A DNA stretch of 6,568 bases, taken from the NCBI GenBank assembly GCA_021160485.1, contig JAGHCL010000219.1, positions 1 to 6,568 on the forward strand. Direction: 5' to 3'. The DNA is from Candidatus Desulfofervidaceae bacterium (lineage in GTDB: Bacteria > Desulfobacterota > Desulfofervidia > Desulfofervidales > Desulfofervidaceae). How positions within the stretch are numbered: position 1 is the stretch's first letter; every line of letters starts with the position of its first letter. Below, one piece after another: positions 6,408 through 6,568 of this stretch. A program made the position numbers and the translations under genes. The notes under the pieces were generated by a model, which saw only the letters and a program-made list of their open reading frames with translations, had not been told where the DNA came from and ran no database searches.

Positions 6408-6533
6408 AAATTCTTTTGCTATTTTATCCTTCTTTTCTTTCCAATTCAAAAATTAAATGTTTCTTAAGTGCATTTACATCTTTTCCCATGTAAGACTTCC
6501 ACCATTTACTATTTCTCAGTCACTCGGCCAAAG

Positions 6534-6568
6534 GTCGCAATCCCCTTAATTTGGGTCATAGTTTCTTA
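6534..6568 (-). CRISPR. Probable single CRISPR repeat cut by the window edge (array would lie to the right)
   Basis: On the plus strand the last 35 bases begin GTCGCAATCCCCTT and end GTTTCTTA at the edge. Read on the minus strand, the 3' end is AAGGGGATTGCGAC. This is the same ending as the Thermus type III repeat as I remember it, in which ATTGCGAC is the 8-base crRNA handle. A short CCC/GGG pairing (6543-6545 with 6553-6555) around TTAATTT fits the weak central hairpin of such repeats, and the length fits 35-37 bases. If the handle sets the direction, the array is transcribed leftward, this is its leader-distal end, and 6408-6533 is trailer rather than leader. Only one copy is visible, so periodicity cannot be shown; no cas gene is in the window. 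Confidence 0.5.

Noticed and set aside
6237..6449. A 70-codon minus-strand frame across the tRNA (RRRDLNPRRGGYEPPALP)
   Set aside because: This peptide is the familiar false translation of the antisense of a tRNA gene; the cloverleaf explains the sequence.
6432..6466. A second, degenerate CRISPR repeat ending in GTTTCTTAA
   Set aside because: Only the last 8-9 bases match the edge repeat; the other 27 positions match about as often as chance, and the gap of 67 bases is long for a spacer.

Overview
The window (roughly 40% GC by eye) looks like chromosomal DNA of a Gram-negative anaerobic bacterium. An archaeal-type phosphoglycerate mutase homologue, an RseP/TsaB pair, a NadC with archaeal-like motif spelling and elongator tRNA-Met together fit a Thermodesulfobacteriota/Desulfobacterota-like lineage, possibly thermophilic. 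This is inferred from protein character only; the genus cannot be named from the window.

Layout, left to right. (1) Minus strand, 3-1166: an apgM-type phosphoglycerate mutase homologue that runs off the left edge. It starts with TTG behind a strong GGGAGG ribosome binding site. (2) Plus strand, 1327-2064: a class I SAM-dependent methyltransferase, divergent from apgM. (3) Plus strand, 2190-3419: a GT-A glycosyltransferase related to mannosylglycerate / glucosyl-3-phosphoglycerate synthases, with its own promoter candidate. (4) Minus strand, 5214-3461: an rseP-tsaB operon with ATGA overlap, convergent with the glycosyltransferase; rseP also starts with TTG. (5) Plus strand, 5374-6240: nadC, divergent from rseP. 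(6) Plus strand, 6332-6407: tRNA-Met(CAU) with an encoded CCA end and a near-consensus promoter ending only about 9 bases upstream. (7) At the right edge, 6534-6568: a sequence with the look of one CRISPR repeat, cut by the window end. Its minus-strand 3' end reads AAGGGGATTGCGAC, like the crRNA-handle end of known type III/I repeats.

How the genes relate: most are housekeeping functions (central carbon metabolism, NAD synthesis, t6A tRNA modification, envelope stress proteolysis, tRNA). The less ordinary parts are the glycosyltransferase, whose acceptor may be a glycerate compound and which sits beside a methyltransferase and a phosphoglycerate-handling enzyme, and the probable CRISPR array edge just beyond the tRNA. 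No insertion sequence or phage gene was seen. No gene-free stretch exceeds 300 bases. No convincing intrinsic terminator was found in any intergenic gap.
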